Assembly: GCF_965139615.1 (NCBI RefSeq)
Contig: NZ_CBCSIQ010000002.1
Span: 1 to 64,000 of the forward strand
DNA length: 64,000 nucleotides
From: Kerstersia similis
GTDB taxonomy: Bacteria > Pseudomonadota > Gammaproteobacteria > Burkholderiales > Burkholderiaceae_B
Reading direction: 5' to 3'
Position numbers and translations under genes: made by a program. Positions 51,117-59,057 of this stretch are shown here, piece by piece (the stretch's first letter is position 1; each line of letters begins with the position of its first letter). The notes below the pieces were generated by a model. That model did not search any database and was not told the origin of the DNA. It was given only the letters and a program-made list of their open reading frames with translations.

Positions 51117-51162
51117 TTGCGTCGCCCGCGACTCTTCCTGTCGGGCATAAGGATGTGAATAT

Positions 51163-52779
51163 ATGAGCTGGAACGCATTGCTGCAGCATGCGCTGGATAT
51201 GAAGGGGCGCCATATCTCGTCCCTGTTTGCCGATGATCCGGCGCGGTTCGAGGCATTGCACTGCCGCTTCGGTCCGTTGCTGTTCGATTATTCCAAGCAA
51301 CGCCTGGTGCCGCAGACACTGGATATGTTGTGCGAAGTGGCCCGGGAAGCCGGGCTGGAGCATTGGATGTCCGAGCTGTTTTCGGGTGCGCCCGTGAACG
51401 CCACGGAAGACCGAGCGGCCTTGCATTGGGCCTTGCGCATTCCCGACGATGTGCCCTGCGTACTGGATGGCGATGATATTGGTGTGCAGGTGCATGAGCA
51501 GCTGCGCCATATGGAACGCATCGTGCGCAAAGTGCATGCCGGGCAATGGCGTGGCGTAACGGGCGAGGCCATTACCAATGTCGTGAATATCGGCGTGGGG
51601 GGGTCGGATCTGGGACCGCAGATGGTCTGCCGCGCCTTGACGGCAGATTTCGGCGATACGCCGGTGCGCCTGCATTTCGCCTCGACCATGGATGGTAGCC
51701 AACTGGCTTATCTGTTGCGCACGCTGAATCCGCATACGACGCTTTTCATCATTTCTTCCAAATCGTTCACCACGGTGGATACCCTGGCCAATGCCGAAAC
51801 GGCCTTGCATTGGTTGCGCCGTTCCCTGGGGGATATGGAAGGCTTGCTGCGCTGCCATTTCATCGGGGTGTCGTCCTCCGCAGAAAAAATGGCGCAATGG
51901 GGCATTCCGGAAGAAAACCAGCTGCGTATCTGGGATTGGGTCGGGGGCCGTTTTTCTCTTTGGTCAGCCATCGGCTTGCCGATTGCGCTGGCCTTGGGCA
52001 TGGAGGGTTTCCGTAGCCTGCTGCGCGGCGCGCGCGATATGGATCAGCATTTCCGGCACGCGCCCTGGCGCGAGAACCTGCCCGTGCTGATGGCTTTGAT
52101 TGGTGTCTGGAATATCAATGCCCTGGGCGTGCATGCCTTGGCGGTCTTGCCTTATGACGGGCGGCTGCATCACTTGCCGGCCTATCTGGAACAGCTGGAG
52201 ATGGAATCCAACGGCAAGAGTACCGGCCGTGACGGCAAGCCCGTCAGTCGGGCAACATGCCCCATCATCTGGGGCGGTGTCGGGCCGAATGCCCAGCACG
52301 CGTTTTACCAGTTGCTGCACCAGGGGACGGAGGCAGTCGCCTGCGATTTCATTGTGCCGGTGCGCCGCTACCGTGAACAGGCCTATACCGAGGCCATGCG
52401 TGAACTGGTGGCGCAGCATGAACTGGCCTTGGCCAACTGCCTGGCGCAGTCGCGCTTGCTGGCGCTGGGCGACGCCGCCTTGCCCGGCGCGGTGGCGGAT
52501 TTGCCGGTGCATATGCGCTATCGCGGCAATCAGGCATGTTCCACGCTGCTGCTCGATGAGTTGTCGCCGTATAGCCTGGGTGCCGTGATTGCCATGTACG
52601 AACACAAGGTGTTTGTGCAATCCGTGATCTGGGGTATCAACCCATTTGATCAATGGGGGGTGGAGATGGGCAAGCGTATCGCGACTGAAACCTTGAAGCG
52701 TATTCGTGCGCCCCAGGAAGACTTTCGCGGTACGGACGCCTCCACGGCGGGTTTGCTGCGCCGTATCCGGCAAGCCTGA
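51163..52779 (+). CDS. pgi: Glucose-6-phosphate isomerase
   Basis: A 538-residue Pgi interconverting glucose-6-phosphate and fructose-6-phosphate. Conserved parts are NIGVGGSDLGPQM, SSKSFTTVDTLANA, DWVGGRFSLWSAIGLP, the active-site Glu in QLEMESNGKS, and DELSPYSLGAVIAMYEHKVFVQSVIWGINPFDQWGVE near the end (split across about 45 residues). In Alcaligenaceae that lack full glycolysis the enzyme mainly feeds sugar nucleotide synthesis, which fits its place after galU. ATG 51163 is preceded by AAGGATGTGA. Confidence 0.96.
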   Translation: MSWNALLQHALDMKGRHISSLFADDPARFEALHCRFGPLLFDYSKQRLVPQTLDMLCEVAREAGLEHWMSELFSGAPVNATEDRAALHWALRIPDDVPCVLDGDDIGVQVHEQLRHMERIVRKVHAGQWRGVTGEAITNVVNIGVGGSDLGPQMVCRALTADFGDTPVRLHFASTMDGSQLAYLLRTLNPHTTLFIISSKSFTTVDTLANAETALHWLRRSLGDMEGLLRCHFIGVSSSAEKMAQWGIPEENQLRIWDWVGGRFSLWSAIGLPIALALGMEGFRSLLRGARDMDQHFRHAPWRENLPVLMALIGVWNINALGVHALAVLPYDGRLHHLPAYLEQLEMESNGKSTGRDGKPVSRATCPIIWGGVGPNAQHAFYQLLHQGTEAVACDFIVPVRRYREQAYTEAMRELVAQHELALANCLAQSRLLALGDAALPGAVADLPVHMRYRGNQACSTLLLDELSPYSLGAVIAMYEHKVFVQSVIWGINPFDQWGVEMGKRIATETLKRIRAPQEDFRGTDASTAGLLRRIRQA

Positions 52780-52798
52780 GCGGTTTGTTTGACAAAGG

Positions 52799-52844
52799 CC
52801 TGGGGGGCGGATGGTGGCGTATTCAGCGCCATCCGCCCCCCAGG
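52799..52844. terminator. Inverted repeat between convergent pgi and GGDEF genes
   Basis: CCTGGGGGGCGGATGG (52799-52814) is perfectly complementary to CCATCCGCCCCCCAGG (52829-52844), a 16-bp stem with a 14-base loop. It lies between two convergent stop codons and probably stops transcription from both sides, though only a weak T-run (CCTTTGT) follows on the minus strand. Confidence 0.7.
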
Positions 52845-52857
52845 TCGTCTGCACAGG

Positions 52858-54447
52858 CTAGGCTGTCACGGTGATGGAAGTGATGCCGTGGACTTCCACG
52901 CGGTTACGGCCATTGTGCTTGGCCTGATACAGCATGATATCCGCGTATTTGAGGACGGTTCCAATATCGGCGGCGTCTTCGGGCCAGCTGGCAACACCCA
53001 GTGAAATCGTGATGTGGCCCACCTTTTCGAATTCCACTGCCGCGATGCGCAAGCGCAGCCTTTCTGCGACATGGGCGGCCAGGGCTTTATCGGTATGCGG
53101 CAGCAGGATCAGGAACTCTTCACCGCCGACCCGGCATGGCAGGTCCATCTGGCGGGACGCATTCATCATTTCCTGGGCAAGAATCTGCAACACGATATCC
53201 CCGTTGTCATGGCCATAGGTATCGTTGATCCGCTTGAAGTGGTCGATATCTACCGAAATGATGGAAAACGCCGTACGGGTTTGAAGACTATGCTCCAGTG
53301 CAGCGTCCAGGCTGCGGCGATTGGGTAGCTTGGTCAGGGCATCGGTTTCGGCATCTTCCCGCAGCTTGATGATTTTCTTGTTCAGCAGATTCACGCCAAA
53401 CAGCATCATACGCTTGAGTTCATGCGCTTCGAAGTACCAGGATTTGACGCGGTTGATCTTTTCGCCGGTGCGCGGGTCGTCCATATTGCCGGCCTCGTTG
53501 GCGAGAAATTGCAGCGGCTGCGACACCTTGCTGGCACACCACCAGATCAGGACGAAAATCAGAATGGCGAAGGGCACGGTCCGGAACAGCATTTGCTGCA
53601 TCAGGGCGTCGAGAGGCGCCAGCGTCGCGCTGAGCGGGCGCTGGGCCACAATGCCCCAGTTGGTCAGCGGCATGACGGCATAGCCGGTGATCATTTCGAT
53701 TCCTTTGCTGTTGGTGACGACACCGCTGCCGGAGCGTTGTTGCAGCAAATTTTCTATCGTGGCATTTTTGCGGGCAGGTTCGCCGACTCGGGTCGTGTCG
53801 GGATGGTAGAGAATGGTGCCATGCTGATCCACGACGTACAGATAGGAACCGTCGCGATAATAATGCGTGCCCAGCAAGCGGTGCAGAATGCTGTCCTGTT
53901 TGAGATAGATAGAGCCGCCTACGGTTCCCAGGAATTTGCCCTCTGTGCTGTATATGGGCTGTGACAAAAAAATCAGGAAATTGCCGACGGCGGAGAGATA
54001 GGGCTCACTGATTAAAGGCTTACGTAACTTCAGGGATTCCTGAACGCCGGGAGTGTTCAGACGAAGGCCGACGATGCCCAGGGTGTTGGGCGAGGCCGCC
54101 AGCACATCGCCTTCGGTATCGGTAATGACAACCGAGTTGAAACTGTCGGTCTGGGTATGCAGGCGTTCGGCTTCTTCCGCCAGCCGCGGTATGTTGTCCA
54201 TTTGATTGGCCAGCACGCCCGCAGCGACATGAAGTTGCTGCAGCGAGGAGTTCAGGAACTCGTTGGTACTGGTCGCCAGCTTGTTGGCATACATATAGCT
54301 GCTTTCCAGCGTCTGGTCGATCAGCTGTTGCCGCTGCACGGTATAGCCGGAATGAAAGGTGCTGATCAGCGCAGCAAGGGCGCTGAGGAGCGAGAGAAAA
54401 AGGATCAGGCGGCGAAGATTGATCCGAGGAGGGGAAGAGTCGGGCAT
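52858..54447 (-). CDS. Membrane diguanylate cyclase with Cache sensor domain
   Basis: A 529-residue sensor enzyme. Membrane helices are at about residues 12-33 and 285-305, with a periplasmic Cache-type domain between (SYMYANKLATSTNEFLNSSLQQ; VVITDTEGDVLAASPN; YLYVVDQHGTILYHPD). A HAMP-like linker precedes a C-terminal GGDEF domain with the active-site GGEEF (RVGGEEFLILLP) and LPNRRSLDAAL. It should make cyclic di-GMP in response to a periplasmic signal. ATG 54447 is preferred over a frame opening at 54507. A c-di-GMP phosphodiesterase is encoded at 61 kb. Confidence 0.9.
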   Translation of the reverse strand: MPDSSPPRINLRRLILFLSLLSALAALISTFHSGYTVQRQQLIDQTLESSYMYANKLATSTNEFLNSSLQQLHVAAGVLANQMDNIPRLAEEAERLHTQTDSFNSVVITDTEGDVLAASPNTLGIVGLRLNTPGVQESLKLRKPLISEPYLSAVGNFLIFLSQPIYSTEGKFLGTVGGSIYLKQDSILHRLLGTHYYRDGSYLYVVDQHGTILYHPDTTRVGEPARKNATIENLLQQRSGSGVVTNSKGIEMITGYAVMPLTNWGIVAQRPLSATLAPLDALMQQMLFRTVPFAILIFVLIWWCASKVSQPLQFLANEAGNMDDPRTGEKINRVKSWYFEAHELKRMMLFGVNLLNKKIIKLREDAETDALTKLPNRRSLDAALEHSLQTRTAFSIISVDIDHFKRINDTYGHDNGDIVLQILAQEMMNASRQMDLPCRVGGEEFLILLPHTDKALAAHVAERLRLRIAAVEFEKVGHITISLGVASWPEDAADIGTVLKYADIMLYQAKHNGRNRVEVHGITSITVTA

Positions 54448-54564
54448 CCTGTCATTCCGCGCGGATGGGTTAAGGCAACGCCACAACGGATGGGGCGCAT
54501 CGAGCATGGGGGTGTCTGGTGGTCGGCAGCGGCTCGGGTTGCGAACCGCGCGGGGGCCGGATAA

Positions 54565-55017
54565 TTATGGCGTGGTGGCAGTGTGATCGTGACCGGCGTG
54601 TTCGGAAAGGCTGCCATCGCATTGCGCGCAGTGCGATAGCCCCTGAATAATCGCACATTCTTCGACAGGATGGTCGCCGTTGCATTGACGCCGCAAGCTG
54701 TCTAGCCGGGCCCGCAGTGCGCTCAGCGCCGCCATGCGTTGCTCGATTTCCTCAATGTGGCGATCCAGCAGGGTGTTGACCTGCTGGCAACCTTGCCGAG
54801 GCTCTTCGCGCAAGGCCAGCAAGGTGCGGATTTCGTCCAGCGACATGTCCAGCGAACGGCAATGGCGCACGAAGAGCAGGCGCTCATGGTGTTCCGCCCC
54901 GTAAACACGATAATTGCTGCTGTTGCGCAGTGGTGGTGGCAGCAGGCCGATCTGTTCGTAATAGCGGATGGTTTCAACCCCGCAACCGGTATGCTGGGCG
55001 AGCTGGCCGATTTTCAT
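54565..55017 (-). CDS. cadR: CadR-type MerR family metal regulator
   Basis: A 150-residue MerR-family activator of the Cd(II)/Pb(II)/Zn(II) type. The N-terminal HTH reads MKIGQLAQHTGCGVETIRYYEQIGLLPPP. Metal-binding cysteines are at the expected places: one in RQGCQQVN and a pair around RRQCNGDHPVEEC, with further C and H in the tail (CAQCDGSLSEHAGHDH), where His-rich ends are typical of CadR. It is divergent from a P-type metal ATPase gene, and the operator lies between. ATG 55017 begins exactly at the conserved MKIG start. Confidence 0.93.
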   Translation of the reverse strand: MKIGQLAQHTGCGVETIRYYEQIGLLPPPLRNSSNYRVYGAEHHERLLFVRHCRSLDMSLDEIRTLLALREEPRQGCQQVNTLLDRHIEEIEQRMAALSALRARLDSLRRQCNGDHPVEECAIIQGLSHCAQCDGSLSEHAGHDHTATTP

Positions 55018-55155
55018 GGCATTCTCCGGAACGGAAGGTAGGAAGAGGCACCAGCCACGCTGGCGCACAAGCGTGTTGGCAGGCGCATGATACGCGGTAC
55101 TGATTGGCGGCAGGCGTCTGGCAAGCAGGTTTTCTCGCGCTTCTCATTATAGCGC

Positions 55156-55186
55156 TTGACCCTATAGCCGCTACAGGGTTTGTAAT
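55156..55186 (+). promoter_or_regulatory. MerR-type promoter and operator of cadA
   Basis: TTGACC (55156-55161) and TGTAAT (55181-55186) are separated by 19 bases, the over-long spacer that MerR proteins correct by twisting the DNA. The spacer holds the dyad ACCCTATAG-CCG-CTACAGGGT (55159-55179), near-identical to known cadR/zntR-type operators. Confidence 0.9.
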
Positions 55187-55212
55187 GAGGGCAAGATCAA
55201 ACCAAGAGCAGG

Positions 55213-57309
55213 ATGCATGCGATGGAAAAGAATCACGCCCACAGCCATGAACATGACCATGCGGCCGGTCGCGCGCATCGGCGCACACATCAGCATGCGC
55301 CTGAGCACACGCATGATAGCGGCGCGGCATGCTGCACGCCAGCTCAGGGCGCCGCGTGCAGCGCAAGCGAGGAAGGGGATGCGCTGGCCTGCTGCGACCA
55401 TGGCGACCACGGACATGGCACCGAGTTTGGCTGGATGCTCTGGGTGGCGGGTGCGGCAGCCTTGGGTTCGGAGATCGCGCACTGGGTGCTGGGTGATGGC
55501 AACTGGCTGGTCTTGCTGCTGGCGGTCGTAGCGATTGCCTGCAGCGGTTTTTCTACCTACAAGGCTGGCCTGTCAGCCTTGGCGCGTCTTGATCTCAATA
55601 TGAATGCGCTGATGACCGTTGCCGTGACGGGCGCGGTGCTGATCGGGCAATGGCCCGAGGCAGCCATGGTCATGTTTCTGTTCACGCTGGCAGAGTTGAT
55701 CGAGGCGCGCTCGCTGGAGCGTGCCCGCAATGCGGTGCGCACCCTGATGGATATCGCACCGGAGACGGTGGATGTGCAGCAAGCTGACGGCAGCTGGTTG
55801 CCGCAAGCGGCGGCGCAGGTGCCGGTCGGCAGCCTGGTCAGGGCGCGGCCTGGTGAGCGTATTGCGCTGGATGGCGAGATTGTCGAAGGGAGGGCGGCGC
55901 TGGACCAATCACCCATTACCGGCGAGAGCCTGCCGGTGGAAAAGGGCCCGGGGGATACTGTCTTTGCAGGTAGCATCAATACTTCCACGCTGGTGATTTA
56001 CCGCAGCACGGCGCCCGCGGATGGTTCCAAACTGGCCCGTATCATCGCCGTGGTCGAAGGCGCGCAAGCCAGTCGCGCGCCGACGCAGCGTTTCGTGGAT
56101 CGCTTCGCACGGATTTATACGCCCGCTGTGTTCGTGATTGCCTTGCTGGTCGCCATCCTGCCGCCGCTGTTGCTGGGGGGCGCCTGGATGGATTGGGTCT
56201 ATCGGGCCTTGGTGCTGCTGGTGATTGCCTGCCCTTGCGCACTGGTGATTTCCACGCCGGTGACAATCGTCAGCGGGCTGGCTGCCGCAGCGCGTGTCGG
56301 GGTGCTGGTCAAGGGCGGCGCGTTCCTGGAGCAGGGGCGTAAATTGTCCTGGGTGGCCTTGGATAAGACGGGCACCCTGACGCATGGCAAGCCGGCGCTC
56401 ACGGATATTCGTGTGCATGACGGCATGGGGATGGCAACGCCGCAGGATGTTGCCACGGGCGATGCGTTCCTGGCCTTGGCGGCCAGCCTGGCGGCCTTGT
56501 CGGATCACCCGGTTTCGCAGGCGGTGGCAAGGCACGCTGCGGAGCGCGGCCTGGTGCTGCATGATGTGGATGGTTTTGAAGCCGTCAGCGGGCAAGGAAC
56601 GCAAGGCCGGATCAGCGGACAGGACTACCGCCTGGGCAATTGGAAGCTGATGGCCGCAGGCGGAGTGGCGGACGGTACGGCGCAGGCGGCCATGGATGCC
56701 TTGGCCAGCGAAGGCAAGACGGTTGTGGCCTTGGCATCCGGCAAGCAAATGCTGGCGCTCTTCGGCGTGGCCGATACGCTGCGCGCTACCAGCCGCGATG
56801 CCATTGCCGAGTTGCATGCCTTGGGGGTTTCCACCTTGATGTTGAGTGGCGACAACCAGCACGTGGCCCAGGCCATTGCCCGGGAAGCCGGCATTGATGA
56901 CGCGCGTGGCAACCAGTTGCCGGAAGATAAGTTGACGGCCGTGCGTGGGCTGCAGCAGCAGGGCATTGTGGTCGGCATGGTGGGGGATGGCATCAATGAC
57001 GCCCCCGCGCTGGCGCAGGCAGATATTGGTTTTGCCATGGGGGCGGCAGGTTCGGATACCGCAATGGAAACTGCCGATGTTGCCCTGATGGATGACGACT
57101 TGCGCAAGTTGCCCTACTTTGTACGCCTGGCGCGCCGCACGGCCAGGGTGCTCTGGCAGAACATCGGCCTGGCGCTGGGAATCAAGGTGGTTTTCCTGGC
57201 GCTGGCGATTGCAGGGGAAGCCAGCATGTGGATGGCGGTCTTTGCCGACATGGGGGCAAGCCTGCTGGTGGTCTTCAACGGCCTGCGCCTGTTGCGCGCC
57301 AGGATGTAA
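55213..57309 (+). CDS. cadA: P1B-type Cd/Zn/Pb-exporting ATPase
   Basis: A 698-residue P-type ATPase exporting divalent heavy metals. It has the CPC metal-translocation motif (C340-P-C342), phosphorylation site DKTGT (D384), SDHP for the SxHP motif, TGES and GDGINDAP. The N-terminal about 70 residues lack the usual heavy-metal-associated GxxCxxC domain; a His- and Cys-rich tail replaces it (HAHSHEHDHAAGRAHRRTHQH, then CCTPAQGAAC and CCDHGDHGH). Regulated by the divergent CadR through the operator upstream. A second ATG at 55222 is possible. Confidence 0.95.
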   Translation: MHAMEKNHAHSHEHDHAAGRAHRRTHQHAPEHTHDSGAACCTPAQGAACSASEEGDALACCDHGDHGHGTEFGWMLWVAGAAALGSEIAHWVLGDGNWLVLLLAVVAIACSGFSTYKAGLSALARLDLNMNALMTVAVTGAVLIGQWPEAAMVMFLFTLAELIEARSLERARNAVRTLMDIAPETVDVQQADGSWLPQAAAQVPVGSLVRARPGERIALDGEIVEGRAALDQSPITGESLPVEKGPGDTVFAGSINTSTLVIYRSTAPADGSKLARIIAVVEGAQASRAPTQRFVDRFARIYTPAVFVIALLVAILPPLLLGGAWMDWVYRALVLLVIACPCALVISTPVTIVSGLAAAARVGVLVKGGAFLEQGRKLSWVALDKTGTLTHGKPALTDIRVHDGMGMATPQDVATGDAFLALAASLAALSDHPVSQAVARHAAERGLVLHDVDGFEAVSGQGTQGRISGQDYRLGNWKLMAAGGVADGTAQAAMDALASEGKTVVALASGKQMLALFGVADTLRATSRDAIAELHALGVSTLMLSGDNQHVAQAIAREAGIDDARGNQLPEDKLTAVRGLQQQGIVVGMVGDGINDAPALAQADIGFAMGAAGSDTAMETADVALMDDDLRKLPYFVRLARRTARVLWQNIGLALGIKVVFLALAIAGEASMWMAVFADMGASLLVVFNGLRLLRARM

Positions 57310-57338
57310 GCCAGACATCGCATTGTTTCGAGTGCGCC

Positions 57339-57370
57339 GGCCCAGTGGCAAGTGCCCTGGGCCTTTTTTT
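57339..57370 (+). terminator. Rho-independent terminator after cadA
   Basis: GGCCCAG (57339-57345) and CTGGGCC (57357-57363) form a stem extended by inner TGGCA/TGCC pairing, followed by seven T residues. Confidence 0.85.
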
Positions 57371-57621
57371 GTGCGTTGCCTGGGTCGCCTATTGGGTGCA
57401 GCTGATTGCGTGCGGTGTAGTGGGCGCAGCCTGCCGTGCTGCCGTGCACGCAAGGTGGTCTGGAAATTGAGGGGAAACTGGTCTGTCTGCGGTTCGCGCT
57501 GGCGCGATATAAAACGGCTTCTTTCCTATGTGGTATGCACATATGAAGACTTTTTAATGAATGAAGCCGGCCATTTTTGCCGTCAGATAGTCGCCAGCCC
57601 TGGCTGGAAAGGATTCGCCCC

Positions 57622-58095
57622 ATGACAAGCGCTGTACAAACCCAGATTTCGGTTCGTCCTGTATCCCCCGCGGATGTTGAGGCCTGGAATGCCTACTGGT
57701 CTGCGTACCAGGTGTTCTACAAAGTGGCGCTGGACGCCGATGTGACCCGGACGACCTGGGCACGTTTTTTTGATCCGGCAGAGCCGGTGTATTGCGCCGT
57801 TGCGGCGGATGAGGAACGAATCTACGGTTTTGTGACCTATCTCTATCATCGTTCCACCTGGGGGCGCAACGATTTCTGCTATCTGGAGGATCTGTTTGTG
57901 GATCCGGCAGCCCGGGGCCAGCAAGTCGGCAAGCAGCTGATCGAGTACGTTCAGGCCCAGGCACGCGAGCGGCAGTGCGATCGCCTGTATTGGCATACCC
58001 AGGAAACCAACCACACCGCCCAGCGCTTGTACGATTGGATCGCTGACAAACCCGGCCTGATCGAGTACCGCATGTCGCTGAAAAGCCAGGCGTAA
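57622..58095 (+). CDS. GNAT family N-acetyltransferase
   Basis: A 157-residue GNAT enzyme. It has ISVRPVSPADVEAWNAYWSAY at the start, the DFCYLEDLFVDPAARGQQVGKQLIEYVQAQA acetyl-CoA-binding core (residues about 90-120) and the NHTAQRLYDWIADKPGLIEYR end typical of small-molecule and spermidine-like acetyltransferases. Substrate unknown. ATG 57622 has GGAAAGGA upstream; a frame open from 57577 gives an unlikely longer product. It stands alone between cadA and a terminator. Confidence 0.88.
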   Translation: MTSAVQTQISVRPVSPADVEAWNAYWSAYQVFYKVALDADVTRTTWARFFDPAEPVYCAVAADEERIYGFVTYLYHRSTWGRNDFCYLEDLFVDPAARGQQVGKQLIEYVQAQARERQCDRLYWHTQETNHTAQRLYDWIADKPGLIEYRMSLKSQA

Positions 58096-58126
58096 ACGGC
58101 AGGCTTTGTCGGCGCTTGTAAAATAA

Positions 58127-58152
58127 TGGCCCCGCCTGTATTGGCGGGGCCA
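58127..58152 (+). terminator. Terminator after the GNAT gene
   Basis: TGGCCCCGCC and GGCGGGGCCA form a 10-bp stem around a short loop, followed by TTGTT. It begins about 32 bases after the stop codon. Confidence 0.75.
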
Positions 58153-58236
58153 TTGTTCGTGGGCGGCCGGCAGCGGTGCGGGGGTGTGGAACAAGCCGCG
58201 CCAGTAGTCATGACGTGCCGGCCGCGTGTCGGTACG

Positions 58237-58935
58237 TCAGTCCTGTTTTTTGGCAGCCTGCATCAGTTTGCGGCCACGACGGCGCTGCACCCAGACTTGC
58301 GCCATGGGAAGCAGCACGGACAGCACAATGATGGCCAGGGCCAGCAAGGTCAGGTTATCGCGCACGATAGGCAGGTTGCCGAACAGGTAGCCGCCATAGA
58401 CGAAAAGCACCACCCAGAGAATGCCGCCCAGCGCGTTGTAGAGCATGAAGGTGCGGTAGTGCATGCGGCTCATGCCGGCGACAAAGGGGGCGAAGGTGCG
58501 GACGATCGGGGCGAAGCGCGCGATGATGATGGTCGAGCGGCCATGGCGTTGATAGAACTGCTCGGCCAGCATCAGATGGCTGCGCTTGAACAGCCGGGAA
58601 TCCGGATTGCTGAACAGCTTGGCGCCGAAGTACTTGCCGATGGTGTAGTTCACGGTGTCGCCCAGGATGGCGGCGGCCAGCAGCAGCAGGGCGATGCCAT
58701 GTACATGCAGGGGCGTATCCGGCAGCGCGGCAAATGCGCCCGTCATGAACAGCAGGGAATCGCCCGGCAGGAAGGGCGTGACGACCAGCCCGGTTTCGCA
58801 AAAAACGATCAGGAACAGGATCAGATAGACCCACACGCCATAATCGCGTATCAGCTCTGCCAGATGGGCGTCTATGTGCAGGATGAAGTCAAAAAGATAG
58901 ACAAAGAAATCGCTGATGTAGCTGAAGAATTCCAT
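58237..58935 (-). CDS. DedA family membrane protein (VTT domain)
   Basis: A 232-residue DedA/SNARE-associated family protein. It has four to five hydrophobic segments and the family's ETGLVVTPFLPGDSLLFMTGAFAA, GDTVNYTIGKYFG, and HGRSTIIIARFAPIVRTFAPFVAGMSRM with the conserved FxRxxPxxR/TF signature. DedA proteins are implicated in undecaprenyl-phosphate or other lipid recycling across the inner membrane and in proton-motive-force homeostasis. GTG 58938 is an alternative start one codon earlier. Confidence 0.92.
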   Translation of the reverse strand: MEFFSYISDFFVYLFDFILHIDAHLAELIRDYGVWVYLILFLIVFCETGLVVTPFLPGDSLLFMTGAFAALPDTPLHVHGIALLLLAAAILGDTVNYTIGKYFGAKLFSNPDSRLFKRSHLMLAEQFYQRHGRSTIIIARFAPIVRTFAPFVAGMSRMHYRTFMLYNALGGILWVVLFVYGGYLFGNLPIVRDNLTLLALAIIVLSVLLPMAQVWVQRRRGRKLMQAAKKQD

Positions 58936-59057
58936 CACAGGTCAGGCTAGGGTTCTGCGCGTATCGCGGAGCTGAAAGCATAGCGCTTCGCGATACGCAG
59001 CGGGGGCAGGGAATGAATGGAGGGACGCTTAATCCGGGCTCTGGTGCTGTTATGGCT

